Virus record (IMG/VR): IMGVR_UViG_3300047379_000509
Location: 1-37,759 of that record
Direction: 5' to 3' (one strand)
Source: a virus
Length of the DNA stretch: 37,759 bases
Each line of letters begins with the position of its first letter. Position 1 is the first letter of the stretch. The notes beneath the pieces were generated by a model. The model made no database searches. It was not told the origin of the DNA and was given only the letters and a program-made list of their open reading frames with translations. This document shows positions 29,865 through 36,549 of this stretch, in pieces. The translations under genes and the position numbers were made by a program.

Positions 29865-30263
29865 TTAGATCGCTTGCCATTGGTTGATACTCCATGAGTA
29901 GTGATCGATTTGATCCCATACCCGGTCGCTCTTTGTTGTGTTGGTACGTTTCCGAGCCAGCATCTTTTTGCCACGGTTCGAGTACAGCACCGATTCGCCG
30001 ATCAAGTGACAAGCCAAAGCGTTAACTCGGCTGAAGGTGGTGCGACTGTGCCACAGGTAGCCGTTGGCATAGATACTGAAAAGGAAGCACTGACCGGAAG
30101 CCGACCACGTCACAGACGCGATCTGGTTTCCATGTAGGTCAATTGAAACGGCCCCATTGTTGTTGGTTGAAACTTCAGTGTTTGCGCCAACGCGTCTGTA
30201 TTGATTCGGTTTGCCTAGCAACTGACGGACGGCTCCGATCATGTCCTGTTCAATCTTTCGCAT
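29865..30263 (-). CDS. Hypothetical protein with beta-rich core
   Basis: A 132-residue protein from ATG 30263 (the frame is open further upstream, but the terminator-like hairpin and the preceding gene lie there). Sequence: MRKIEQDMIGAVRQLLGKPN, SIDLHGNQIASVTWSASGQC, FLFSIYANGYLWHSRTTFSR then a basic C-terminal part (RGKKMLARKRTNTTKSD). The middle resembles small phage early proteins with a beta sheet followed by a helix. Function unknown. Confidence 0.55.
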   Translation of the reverse strand: MRKIEQDMIGAVRQLLGKPNQYRRVGANTEVSTNNNGAVSIDLHGNQIASVTWSASGQCFLFSIYANGYLWHSRTTFSRVNALACHLIGESVLYSNRGKKMLARKRTNTTKSDRVWDQIDHYSWSINQWQAI

Positions 30264-30291
30264 GGTGTTGTTTGGTGTTGTTGGTACGGAT

Positions 30292-30314
30292 AAAAAAAGG
30301 CCAGCCCTGAGGCC
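30292..30314 (-). terminator. Possible leftward terminator
   Basis: On the minus strand GGCC-TCAGGGCT-GGCC followed by seven T residues (plus 30292-30298). The stem is short but all GC, with a second alternative pairing (GCC-CTGA-GGC). It follows the 52-residue gene. Confidence 0.5.
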
Positions 30315-30336
30315 AGCCAGTGTGCTGTTGGTACGA

Positions 30337-30495
30337 TTATTCGGCTGTGTAGCCGTCAAACCATACGCCCGCTTCGCGGGTATCCGGACGGCGACAGTGG
30401 GCCTGTGCTTCCTCAAGTGTTAAGCCGCGCTTGATGGTGCGGTCTGACTTGTTGAGGCTTGGAGCAAACGAACGAACGATCTTGAAAGTTTCCAT
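30337..30495 (-). CDS. Small conserved phage protein
   Basis: A 52-residue protein: METFKIVRSFAPSLNKSDRT, IKRGLTLEEAQAHCRRPDTR and EAGVWFDGYTAE. This pattern (RSFAP.LNK.DR.IKRGLTLEEAQ.HC) is familiar from small proteins in many phages of diverse hosts, in my memory; function unknown. Terminator-like sequence follows and its gene is separated from the next by a hairpin. Confidence 0.7.
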   Translation of the reverse strand: METFKIVRSFAPSLNKSDRTIKRGLTLEEAQAHCRRPDTREAGVWFDGYTAE

Positions 30496-30529
30496 GGTGT
30501 GGTTAGGTTGGTTTCCTTAGAATACTACA

Positions 30530-30559
30530 GCAACAAGAAAGCCCAGCGCGTGGCTGGGC
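30530..30559 (-). terminator. Rho-independent terminator (leftward)
   Basis: Perfect 7-bp stem GCCCAGC / GCTGGGC (30541-30547 and 30553-30559) with a 5-base loop. On the minus strand it is followed by TTTCTTGTT. It ends the small membrane protein gene 30567-30755. Confidence 0.82.
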
Positions 30560-30566
30560 CCCTTGC

Positions 30567-30755
30567 TTAACGTCCGTAGACAGTTAAAAGACATTCCGCC
30601 TTTTCTGCATTGGAACGTAGACACCTTTGCATCGCCTGCTCGTTCTCAACGTTAAAGACAACAGCCCCGAACGTTAAGACCAACAGGAACGCCGACAACG
30701 TGGCACCTAAGCGCCACGCGTCCAGCGTGGTTTCTTCGATCATTCGTTGAGTCAT
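30567..30755 (-). CDS. Small one-pass membrane protein
   Basis: A 62-residue protein (ATG 30755; the longer frame has no better site). A single hydrophobic helix LGATLSAFLLVLTFGAVVF at about 17-35 follows a charged N-terminus (MTQRMIEETTLDAWR). The C-terminal part has two Cys (QRCLRSNAEKAECLLTVYG) and may form a disulphide loop outside the cytoplasm. Function unknown; it is the first leftward gene after the structured leader. Confidence 0.55.
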   Translation of the reverse strand: MTQRMIEETTLDAWRLGATLSAFLLVLTFGAVVFNVENEQAMQRCLRSNAEKAECLLTVYGR

Positions 30756-30807
30756 GGTTAGTCGATTCGGTGTGGTTTTAGGTGGCTTCCCTGAGCTGTT
30801 TTCCTGC

Positions 30808-30942
30808 ACTCTCTGGGAGTAAGCTGGTAAGGCTCACGGACTGCCAGATGGCAGCTGCAAAGCGGCAGGACTCGCAAGGGTTACGCGAGGGCGGAGCGGA
30901 TTGGCTCCCAAGTTGTCAAGGTCTTGAGGATGTTGAGTCCTC
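30808..30942. ncRNA. Candidate structured RNA: chain of hairpins in gene-free region
   Basis: No gene was found between 30756 and 31221 (466 bp). Within it five or more perfect stems follow each other: CTGCCA-GA-TGGCAG (30841-30854), CTGC-6-GCAG (30855-30868), CTCGC-9-GCGAG (30871-30889), GGAGC-6-GCTCC (30893-30908), GAGGA-7-TCCTC (30926-30942), plus a smaller ACTC/GAGT (30808-30820). If transcribed leftward from about 30950 it would be a ~190-base leader of the membrane gene; transcription and direction are not shown. Could be an attenuator, ncRNA or protein-binding site. Confidence 0.45.
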
Positions 30943-30949
30943 TTGTTTA

Positions 30950-30958
30950 TTATCCTAG
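30950..30958 (-). promoter_or_regulatory. Possible -10 element (CTAGGATAA) for the leftward leader
   Basis: On the minus strand CTAGGATAA, identical to the element before the helicase gene. It lies directly upstream of the hairpin chain. The -35 is not convincing. Repeated use of the same 9-mer before leftward genes is the support. Confidence 0.33.
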
Positions 30959-31036
30959 TCGGTAACACGACGGATTGCGACTGCCCCCACTGGAAATAAT
31001 TATTTCTTAATACTCTAGTATGTTACAGGCTGGCTA

Positions 31037-31079
31037 GTCTGTGTGTACTACCTAGCACCTACTGGTCTGTGTGTACTAC
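31037..31079. repeat. 15-bp direct repeat near the terminase genes
   Basis: GTCTGTGTGTACTAC occurs at 31037-31051 and 31065-31079, 28 bases apart. It lies in the non-coding stretch between the hairpin chain and the terminator of the small terminase gene. Because TerS binding sites usually lie near or in its gene, this is a good candidate for a packaging initiation or regulatory site. Confidence 0.65.
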
Positions 31080-31163
31080 TGGGGGCAGGGTTGCAGATCC
31101 CAGCGGCGTAGGGGGTAACTCATATACCCCAAACATATATCCGCTGAACAGTTCTATTGTGCT

Positions 31164-31188
31164 AAAAAAGACCCCCACGATTAGTGGG
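31164..31188 (-). terminator. Terminator after the small terminase gene (leftward)
   Basis: CCCAC-GATTA-GTGGG stem (31174-31188). On the minus strand it is followed by GGTC and six T residues (plus 31164-31169). It is 34 bases after the stop of the TerS gene and fits a rho-independent terminator. Confidence 0.75.
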
Positions 31189-31221
31189 AGCCGGGGGTGG
31201 GGGTTGAGTTTTGCGGTCGTA

Positions 31222-31605
31222 TCAGTCGTCCTTGCCCTGAATTTTGATAGTCAAATCAGGCGCCTGGATATTGACAGTCTCAGTGGACTCACCAATCACG
31301 CGCCCAATGGAATCCAGAACCTGACTTGCAGTCTGCAATTGCCCCTTCTTAATGGCCTGATTAAATAGTTTGGTACGCATGTGCTGAAGCCGCGCCAGCA
31401 TATTTTCGCGATCAGACTTCCAATCTTCATCAACAAGAAGCTTTACTTCTGCCCAATCACGCCAAGCTGTATTGATGCTGACCTGTTCCCGCTCGACATG
31501 CTCATAAACAAGTGCCCTAGCAGACAACCCCTCTAGCTGCCGACGATATAAACGCCGCACACGATCCTCTTTTGCATTATTGGAGCGGCGTTCGTCTTGA
31601 GTCAT
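31222..31605 (-). CDS. terS: Small terminase subunit (TerS)
   Basis: A 127-residue protein (ATG 31605; a TTG at 31626 is possible). Residues about 15-45 look like a HTH-like DNA-binding part (YRRQLEGLSARALVYEHVER), followed by AWRDWAEVKLLVDEDWK and a coiled-coil oligomerisation region (LARLQHMRTKLFNQAIKKGQ), then a C-terminal strand IQAPDLTIKIQG that may bind TerL. Divergent from and adjacent to the large terminase gene. It should recognise the packaging site and form a ring. Confidence 0.68.
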   Translation of the reverse strand: MTQDERRSNNAKEDRVRRLYRRQLEGLSARALVYEHVEREQVSINTAWRDWAEVKLLVDEDWKSDRENMLARLQHMRTKLFNQAIKKGQLQTASQVLDSIGRVIGESTETVNIQAPDLTIKIQGKDD

Positions 31606-31702
31606 GCTTGATACGACCTTTTCCAAGATCTTAACTGGTAGAAAGGCTTCTAGCCCCTATTGAAGGGGGGCAGGGGTCAAGAATCTGTGTAATGTGGCAT
31701 TT

Positions 31703-32956
31703 ATGAGCCAAAAAACCGCACCAATAGAGCTTCGATGGGCTCAAGGCCAAGTATTTTCGTGCGAAAAACGCTTCAGAGTTTTAGTAGCAGGCCGCCGCTT
31801 CGGCAAGTCGTACTTATCTTGCGTTGAATTGGTGCGTGGAGCGATTAATCGACCTGGGGAGACATTTTTTTATTGTGCTCCGACGTATCGGATGGCAAAA
31901 GATATTGCATGGCGAGCATTAAAGAAGCTTGTGCCACAAGTTTGGATCAAGAGTAAGAACGAGACCGACTTGCGACTTGAGTTAATTAATGGATCAACGA
32001 TCGAGTTAAAGGGAACCGAGAACGCAATGGCCTTGAGGGGCCGCAGCTTGTCTGGCGTCGTATTAGATGAGGCTGCTTTTATGAGTTCGGACGTATGGTT
32101 TGAGGTGATTCGACCTGCGTTAGCGGATAAGGAGGGGTGGGCATTATTTATTTCAACACCAGACGGGACAGCTAGTTGGTTTTATGACTTGTGGTGTTAT
32201 GTGCCTGAGGACGCGACGGGGTTATGGGAGAGATGGAGTTATACAACAATTGACGGAGGGAATGTCAGTAAACATGAGGTTGAAGCAGCCCGTGCCCAAC
32301 TTGACACGAGAACATTCCGTCAAGAGTTTGAGGCCAGCTTCGAGAACCTTACGGGTCTTGTTGCAATCAGCTTCAGTGATGAGAACATCTCTCAAGAAGC
32401 GCGAGACATCAGTATTCAGCCATTGCTACTTGGGGTTGATTTTAACGTTGATCCAATGAGTGGTATTTGCGCGGTCAAGGACGGCGATACTTTATATGTC
32501 TTCGACGAGATTATGTTGACTGGCGGTGCAACAACCTGGGATTTTGCCGAAGAAGTTACACGTAGATATGGTGTGGATCGAAGGATTATTGCGTGCCCGG
32601 ACCCTACGGGTGGAGCCAGGAAGACCTCTGGCATTGGCGTAACGGACCACACGATTTTGCGTCGAAGTGGATTTACGGTCCAGTCACCCAAAGCGCCATG
32701 GAAAATTAGGGATAAGATTACAGCGGTCAATACAGCGTTACTTGATGCTGCTGGGACGCGAAGAACTGTAATTCATCCACGATGTAAGCAGTTAATCAAA
32801 GATTTAAGGACGTTAACTTATACACCAAATACGGGCCTACCAAATAAAAACCTAGGGGTAGACCACGCCTTTGACGCATTCGGTTATTTAGTTTTACAAC
32901 AGTTTAATTTGGCAAAACCGGAGACGATGGGCACTACGTCTTATCGGTTGTATTGA
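31703..32956 (+). CDS. terL: Large terminase subunit (TerL)
   Basis: A 417-residue packaging motor. ATG 31703 (MSQKTAPIELRW) is chosen; GTG 31694 is an alternative; no clear Shine-Dalgarno is visible. ATPase: Walker A AGRRFGKS (about 29-36) and Walker B VVLDEA (about 119-124), then FISTPDG motif III. Nuclease: LLLGVDFNVDP (Asp at ~246), IIACPDPTG (~300) and VDHAFDAFGYLV near the C-terminus, giving the three acidic groups of the RNase H-like nuclease. It drives DNA into the prohead and cuts concatemers. Length is usual for the family. Confidence 0.95.
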   Translation: MSQKTAPIELRWAQGQVFSCEKRFRVLVAGRRFGKSYLSCVELVRGAINRPGETFFYCAPTYRMAKDIAWRALKKLVPQVWIKSKNETDLRLELINGSTIELKGTENAMALRGRSLSGVVLDEAAFMSSDVWFEVIRPALADKEGWALFISTPDGTASWFYDLWCYVPEDATGLWERWSYTTIDGGNVSKHEVEAARAQLDTRTFRQEFEASFENLTGLVAISFSDENISQEARDISIQPLLLGVDFNVDPMSGICAVKDGDTLYVFDEIMLTGGATTWDFAEEVTRRYGVDRRIIACPDPTGGARKTSGIGVTDHTILRRSGFTVQSPKAPWKIRDKITAVNTALLDAAGTRRTVIHPRCKQLIKDLRTLTYTPNTGLPNKNLGVDHAFDAFGYLVLQQFNLAKPETMGTTSYRLY

Positions 32957-32961
32957 GGTTG

Positions 32962-33291
32962 TTATTGGACGTGTTGCCAAGACCGTCCAACAATTGCCTT
33001 ATATGCAGTTGATTGCGCTACATCAAAGGCAAGGGCACAGTCAAACGAGCTAGCTCCGCCAGCAGCAAATTCACGCATTTCACGCACCGTAGCTTCTGTG
33101 AGTTTTGAATTTTGTTGGTCTTCGCCCTTGCGATAAAGAACCTGCTTCCTTTGTGCGATCTCTTCAGGGCCTTGAGTGGTCACAAATTTGTATTCACAAG
33201 CGGTGCATTTTCTGTAGCGACGAATTTCTTCTGGCTTTTTCTTGTTAATGGAGACGACGCGGCTGCTGCTCCCGCATTTTGGGCACTTCAA
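32962..33291 (-). CDS. Zinc-ribbon plus HTH protein
   Basis: A 109-residue protein on the opposite strand between terL and the small basic genes. The N-terminus is a zinc ribbon with Cys3, Cys6, Cys29, Cys32 (MKCPKCGSSSR ... CTACEYKF) of NrdR type. The C-terminal half is a HTH: KLTEATVREMREFAAGGASS, ALAFDVAQSTAYKAIVGRSW. This resembles small regulators that accompany phage homing or DNA modules. It has a standalone position, tail to tail with TerL and head to head with the basic genes. It could regulate late genes. Confidence 0.65.
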   Translation of the reverse strand: MKCPKCGSSSRVVSINKKKPEEIRRYRKCTACEYKFVTTQGPEEIAQRKQVLYRKGEDQQNSKLTEATVREMREFAAGGASSFDCALAFDVAQSTAYKAIVGRSWQHVQ

Positions 33292-33344
33292 AGTGGCTAT
33301 TGATTGGCACGAAAGGCTAGACTAGGGCAAAGTCGAGCTTCGTC

Positions 33345-33452
33345 ATGCCCCAAGGCCCCGGAACTTACGGCACAAAAAAGGGTCGTCCCCCCAAGAAGAA
33401 AAAGGGCATGAAGAAGGGCTCTAAAAAAATGCGTTGCACCTGTGGCGACTAG
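33345..33452 (+). CDS. Tiny basic protein with Lys-rich core
   Basis: A 35-residue ORF: MPQGPGTYGTKKGRPPKKKK, then GMKKGSKKMRCTCGD. The start MPQGPGTYG is found in small cyanophage proteins in my memory. About 40% Lys/Arg; the C-terminal CTCG could bind a metal or form a disulphide. It overlaps the next gene by 11 bases. Probably DNA-binding or an internal head protein; unproven. Confidence 0.6.
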   Translation: MPQGPGTYGTKKGRPPKKKKGMKKGSKKMRCTCGD

Positions 33453-33630
33453 AAACGAGCCCACCAATAAGGCGCTTTATAGCCGTGTCAAAGCGGCTGC
33501 CAAGCGTAAATTCGCTGTATATCCCAGCGCCTATGCCAATGCATGGCTGGTGCGGGAATATAAGAAGCGTGGCGGCACCTATCAAAAAGTGAGTGATGGC
33601 GGAACGAAAAAAGCCAAAAAAACCAAGTAA
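33442..33630 (+). CDS. Small basic protein, DUF5872-like first type
   Basis: A 62-residue protein with GTG start overlapping the previous ORF. Core KALYSRVKAAAKRKFAVYPS, then AYANAWLVREYKKRGGTY. This is a domain I recall from cyanophages and large algal viruses. Basic tail (KKAKKTK). Probable nucleic-acid binding; possible packaging or capsid-associated role given location between TerL and portal. Confidence 0.65.
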   Translation: MATRNEPTNKALYSRVKAAAKRKFAVYPSAYANAWLVREYKKRGGTYQKVSDGGTKKAKKTK

Positions 33631-33898
33631 GACCAGCAAGCCCAAGGGTGGGCTTAGTCGTTGGTTTGACGAGAAATGGGTCGATGTAAAGACCGGAAAG
33701 CCTTGTGGCCGCTCCAAAGGGGAAGACAGGGCATATCCAGCATGCCGACCATCAAAGCGTGTATCTGCAAAGACGCCTAAGACAACAGGCGAGATGACAG
33801 CTGCAGAAAAAGCCCGATTTAAACGTGAAAAGACCGGCTCAAGCAAGATAAAATATCAGCATAAACGCCGTAAATCTGCCAAGAAAAAAAATGGCTGA
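33596..33898 (+). CDS. Small basic protein, DUF5872-like second type
   Basis: A 100-residue protein (ATG 33596; GTG 33593 also possible). Core: GGLSRWFDEKWVDVKTGKPC, GRSKGEDRAYPACRPSKRV and TTGEMTAAEKARFKREK. Two Cys, mostly basic, and a Lys-rich tail. From memory the same domain is found in algal giant viruses and cyanophages. Overlaps both neighbours, so all four basic genes form one translational unit. Confidence 0.68.
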   Translation: MAERKKPKKPSKTSKPKGGLSRWFDEKWVDVKTGKPCGRSKGEDRAYPACRPSKRVSAKTPKTTGEMTAAEKARFKREKTGSSKIKYQHKRRKSAKKKNG

Positions 33899-34157
33899 AA
33901 AGAAAAAGCGTAAAAAAGGACCAAATCTTAGTGTTGGTCGTGGTGAAAAACTTCCAGCAAGTAAAGGCGCTGGCCTGACCGCAAAAGGCAGGGCTAAATA
34001 TAATAAAGAAACCGGTTCAAATTTAAAAGCACCTGTCACGGGCAAGCCTAAAACCAAAAAAGAAGCAGCACGCAAGAAATCTTTTTGTGCTCGCAGCAAA
34101 AGCTGGACCGGCGAACGAGGCAAAGCTGCTCGAAGGAGATGGGGTTGCAACAACTAA
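33891..34157 (+). CDS. Small basic protein, DUF6321-like
   Basis: An 88-residue protein with LSVGRGEKLPASKGAGLTAK, GRAKYNKETGSNLKAP and KKSFCARSKSWTG, then RGKAARRRWGCNN. The pattern is recalled from large algal viruses and cyanophages. It ends with a Trp-Gly-Cys motif. Very basic; may bind DNA or RNA. Followed after 20 bases by the portal gene. Confidence 0.7.
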   Translation: MAEKKKRKKGPNLSVGRGEKLPASKGAGLTAKGRAKYNKETGSNLKAPVTGKPKTKKEAARKKSFCARSKSWTGERGKAARRRWGCNN

Positions 34158-34177
34158 TCAATGGTTAAAATAATGAC

Positions 34178-35629
34178 ATGACTTACTCCGTTCCAGGGCT
34201 CGTTCGGACCCATTTGGTCAGCAGCTCCTATATGGGGAGTGTTGACAGTCCATTTGTCCGAACACGGGCAGTGATTGACCAGATGAAAGGCTGGGAAATC
34301 ATGAAAGCCGTGGTGTCTGGCACCGAGTATTTACGTGATAACAGCGAAGCATTCCTGCCATTAGAGCCTCGTGAGGACTATTCCGCGTATCTAGCGCGTG
34401 TAAATCGTGCTGTATTTACGCCATATACCCAACGGTTGATTCGAGCGGCGGCAGGTTTGATTCTGCGTAAGCCAATTAACATTGTTGGCGATCCATATTG
34501 GACAGAAGTTTTCAACAAAGATGTTGATGGCTGCGGTTCAGATCTGGACGAGTATGCACGTCGTCTGGTGATTTGTGCGCTGACCTATGGCCATTGCCAT
34601 ACGTTGGTTGATTTTCCCGCTCCAACAGAAGCCCGAAGCCTTGCAGAAGAGCGTGCATTAAACCGTCGCCCATATTGGATTGAAGTTGATCCAACCAAAG
34701 TGTATGGCTGGCGTTTGGATCGTGAATCCAACTACGGCAACTTGACGCAAGTGCGTATTGGCGAAAAAGCTGTTGTCCCTGACGGGGAATTTGGGGAAAA
34801 GGTGTATGACCAAATCCGTGTCATTGAGCCGGGTCGTTATCGCGTCTATCGGCAAGAAGAGCAAAATAAAGCGATGCAAGGGAATTTCCCATACCCCTCT
34901 TCGTTTGACCAATCAGACGCTACGTCGGAGTTTGAGCTTGTTGAATCTGGGCCGTATTCACTTGATCAAGTCCCCTTGGTCACGATCTATGCGAACAAGA
35001 CGGACACCCTGACAAGTCGTCCACCATTACTAGATATTGCTCATCTGAATCTTGCTCACTTCCAGCGTCAAGCTGACCTGATTCATAGCTTGCATATCGC
35101 ATCACAACCGATGCTGGTGCTTGAGGGTTGGGACGATCAGACTAAAGATATGGCGGTAGGTGTGAATTATGCGATGGCAACGCAACCGGGAAACAAGGTC
35201 TATTACGTGGAGCCTGCCGCTAGTGCTTTTGAAGCGCAATCTGCGGAGATCCAAGAGTTACAGCAACAAATGGCGACGTTGGGCATCAGTACGCTTAGCC
35301 AACAAAAGTTTGTAGCTGAATCAGCTGACGCACGACGATTAGACCGTATCGACACAAATTCAATGTTGTCGATGGTTTCTATGGATCTGGAGTCTGGGTT
35401 GCAGAAGGCTTATAACCTTGCTGCTAATTACTTGGGTATTGAGCCGCCTAAGGTGAAAATCAGCCGTGACTTTGACCTTCAACGTCTTATTGGCCAAGAC
35501 ATTACGGCAATGGCTCAGCTATTCCAGGACAGCATTATTGATCGTGAAGAGTTCCGCGACATGCTGGTACAAGGCGAAATCCTGCCTACATCAGCTGAGT
35601 CGCAAGATCAATCGATAGAGGTACAGTAG
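34178..35629 (+). CDS. Portal protein (DUF4055-like)
   Basis: A 483-residue protein. Portal signs: N-terminal WEIMKAVVSGTEYLRD, YSAYLARVNRAVFTPYTQRL, then GLILRKPINIVGDPYW, later LLDIAHLNLAHFQRQADLIH with a tail-like hydrophobic helix, and IQELQQQMATLGISTLSQQ near the crown. This matches the DUF4055 portal type common in cyanophages. Ring-forming entry for DNA. It lies between the basic genes and the scaffold; the C-terminus is rich in acidic residues. Confidence 0.9.
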   Translation: MTYSVPGLVRTHLVSSSYMGSVDSPFVRTRAVIDQMKGWEIMKAVVSGTEYLRDNSEAFLPLEPREDYSAYLARVNRAVFTPYTQRLIRAAAGLILRKPINIVGDPYWTEVFNKDVDGCGSDLDEYARRLVICALTYGHCHTLVDFPAPTEARSLAEERALNRRPYWIEVDPTKVYGWRLDRESNYGNLTQVRIGEKAVVPDGEFGEKVYDQIRVIEPGRYRVYRQEEQNKAMQGNFPYPSSFDQSDATSEFELVESGPYSLDQVPLVTIYANKTDTLTSRPPLLDIAHLNLAHFQRQADLIHSLHIASQPMLVLEGWDDQTKDMAVGVNYAMATQPGNKVYYVEPAASAFEAQSAEIQELQQQMATLGISTLSQQKFVAESADARRLDRIDTNSMLSMVSMDLESGLQKAYNLAANYLGIEPPKVKISRDFDLQRLIGQDITAMAQLFQDSIIDREEFRDMLVQGEILPTSAESQDQSIEVQ

Positions 35630-35651
35630 GGGCATAACAGCTCTTATTCTC

Positions 35652-35759
35652 ATGGGACTTCGTTTTGAAGAGATCAATCCTCCCAAAAAAGAGGGGTCTT
35701 CAGCGTCTGCTGCGAAGAAAGAAACTAAAAAAGCTAAAAGCAGTAAAGTAGAAGAGTAA
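35652..35759 (+). CDS. Tiny Lys/Glu-rich protein
   Basis: A 35-residue ORF between portal and scaffold: MGLRFEEINPPKKEGSSASA, AKKETKKAKSSKVEE. Starts 22 bases after the portal stop and ends 14 bases before the scaffold start. Small charged ORFs here are common in phages. Function unknown. Confidence 0.5.
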   Translation: MGLRFEEINPPKKEGSSASAAKKETKKAKSSKVEE

Positions 35760-35773
35760 AATTACTTTTCACA

Positions 35774-36484
35774 ATGGAAGAACAAGTCATCCAGGAGACG
35801 CCCGTGGCGCCTTCTGAACAGCCCGTGGCTGAGACTGCGACTTCAACTCCCGCTGTAGACGTTTCAGCGTATGAGCAACAAATTCAAGCGTTAAAATTAC
35901 GCGCCAATGAAGCCGAGGAAAAATTCCAAGGCGTTAAAGGCAAGCTTGACGATGTCTACAAAAAACAAGACGATCAACGCAGAAAAACGCTTGAAGACCA
36001 GGGTCAATGGAAAGACCTTTGGGAAGAAGCCAACAAGACCGCTCAAGATAAGCAGCAACAAATTGCGGATCTAGAGCGCCAATTGCAAGAGCTTCGGACT
36101 TCAAACGAAACTGCAGCGATGCAAACGTCTGCTTTGTCTGCAATTAGTCAGGCTGGAGCGATTAACGCTGAGCAGATGCTGCAATTAGTGCAGAACGGCC
36201 TTAAGAAGTCTGAAGATGGCAGCGTCAAAGTTCTTGACGGTGGCGTTGAACAAGACCTAGGTGTTTACTTAGCCAAGCTAAAAAACCCTGGCTCTGGCTT
36301 TGAACATCACTTTAAGCCAAGCACTCAAGCTGGCATGGGAGCTAAGCCATCAACAGGGACTGCAGGTGCCGCAGGCATCGCAAATCCTTGGCTAGAGGGT
36401 AGTATTAACTTAACAAAGCAAATGGCTTTGGATGCTTCTGACCCCGATCTTGCAGCTGTGCTCAGGAGAGAGGCCGGTAAGTAG
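35774..36484 (+). CDS. Capsid scaffolding protein
   Basis: A 236-residue protein directly upstream of the capsid gene. N-terminal Glu/Pro/Ala region, then a long coiled coil (YEQQIQALKLRANEAEEKFQ, QDKQQQIADLERQLQELRTS), a helix-turn part with ISQAGAINAEQMLQLVQNGL, and a C-terminus with NPWLEGSINLTKQMALDASD, which probably binds the capsid protein. Typical length and arrangement for a siphovirus scaffold. The next gene starts 65 bases later behind two inverted repeats. Confidence 0.85.
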   Translation: MEEQVIQETPVAPSEQPVAETATSTPAVDVSAYEQQIQALKLRANEAEEKFQGVKGKLDDVYKKQDDQRRKTLEDQGQWKDLWEEANKTAQDKQQQIADLERQLQELRTSNETAAMQTSALSAISQAGAINAEQMLQLVQNGLKKSEDGSVKVLDGGVEQDLGVYLAKLKNPGSGFEHHFKPSTQAGMGAKPSTGTAGAAGIANPWLEGSINLTKQMALDASDPDLAAVLRREAGK

Positions 36485-36519
36485 TCCCAGTGGGACACCA
36501 TCTCAAGTCCGTGACTTGA
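36484..36519 (+). promoter_or_regulatory. Two consecutive inverted repeats in the capsid leader
   Basis: GTCCCA-G-TGGGAC (36484-36496) overlapping the scaffold end, and TCAAGTC-CGT-GACTTGA (36503-36519), both perfect. They lie in the 65-base leader before the major capsid ATG (36550) and lack a T run, so they are not classical terminators. They may stabilise or process the mRNA so that capsid protein exceeds scaffold. Confidence 0.5.
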
Positions 36520-36549
36520 ACTTCCGCAAACATTATCCCTGAATAAGAA

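Noticed and set aside
30756-31221. tRNA gene in the hairpin region
   Set aside because: The stems do not form a cloverleaf with T-loop and anticodon features; no TTCRA-type arm is present.
31069-31368. Plus-strand ORF of 99 codons next to the terminase
   Set aside because: Covers the direct repeat, the terminator and the end of terS in antisense; no ribosome site and protein composition is not convincing.
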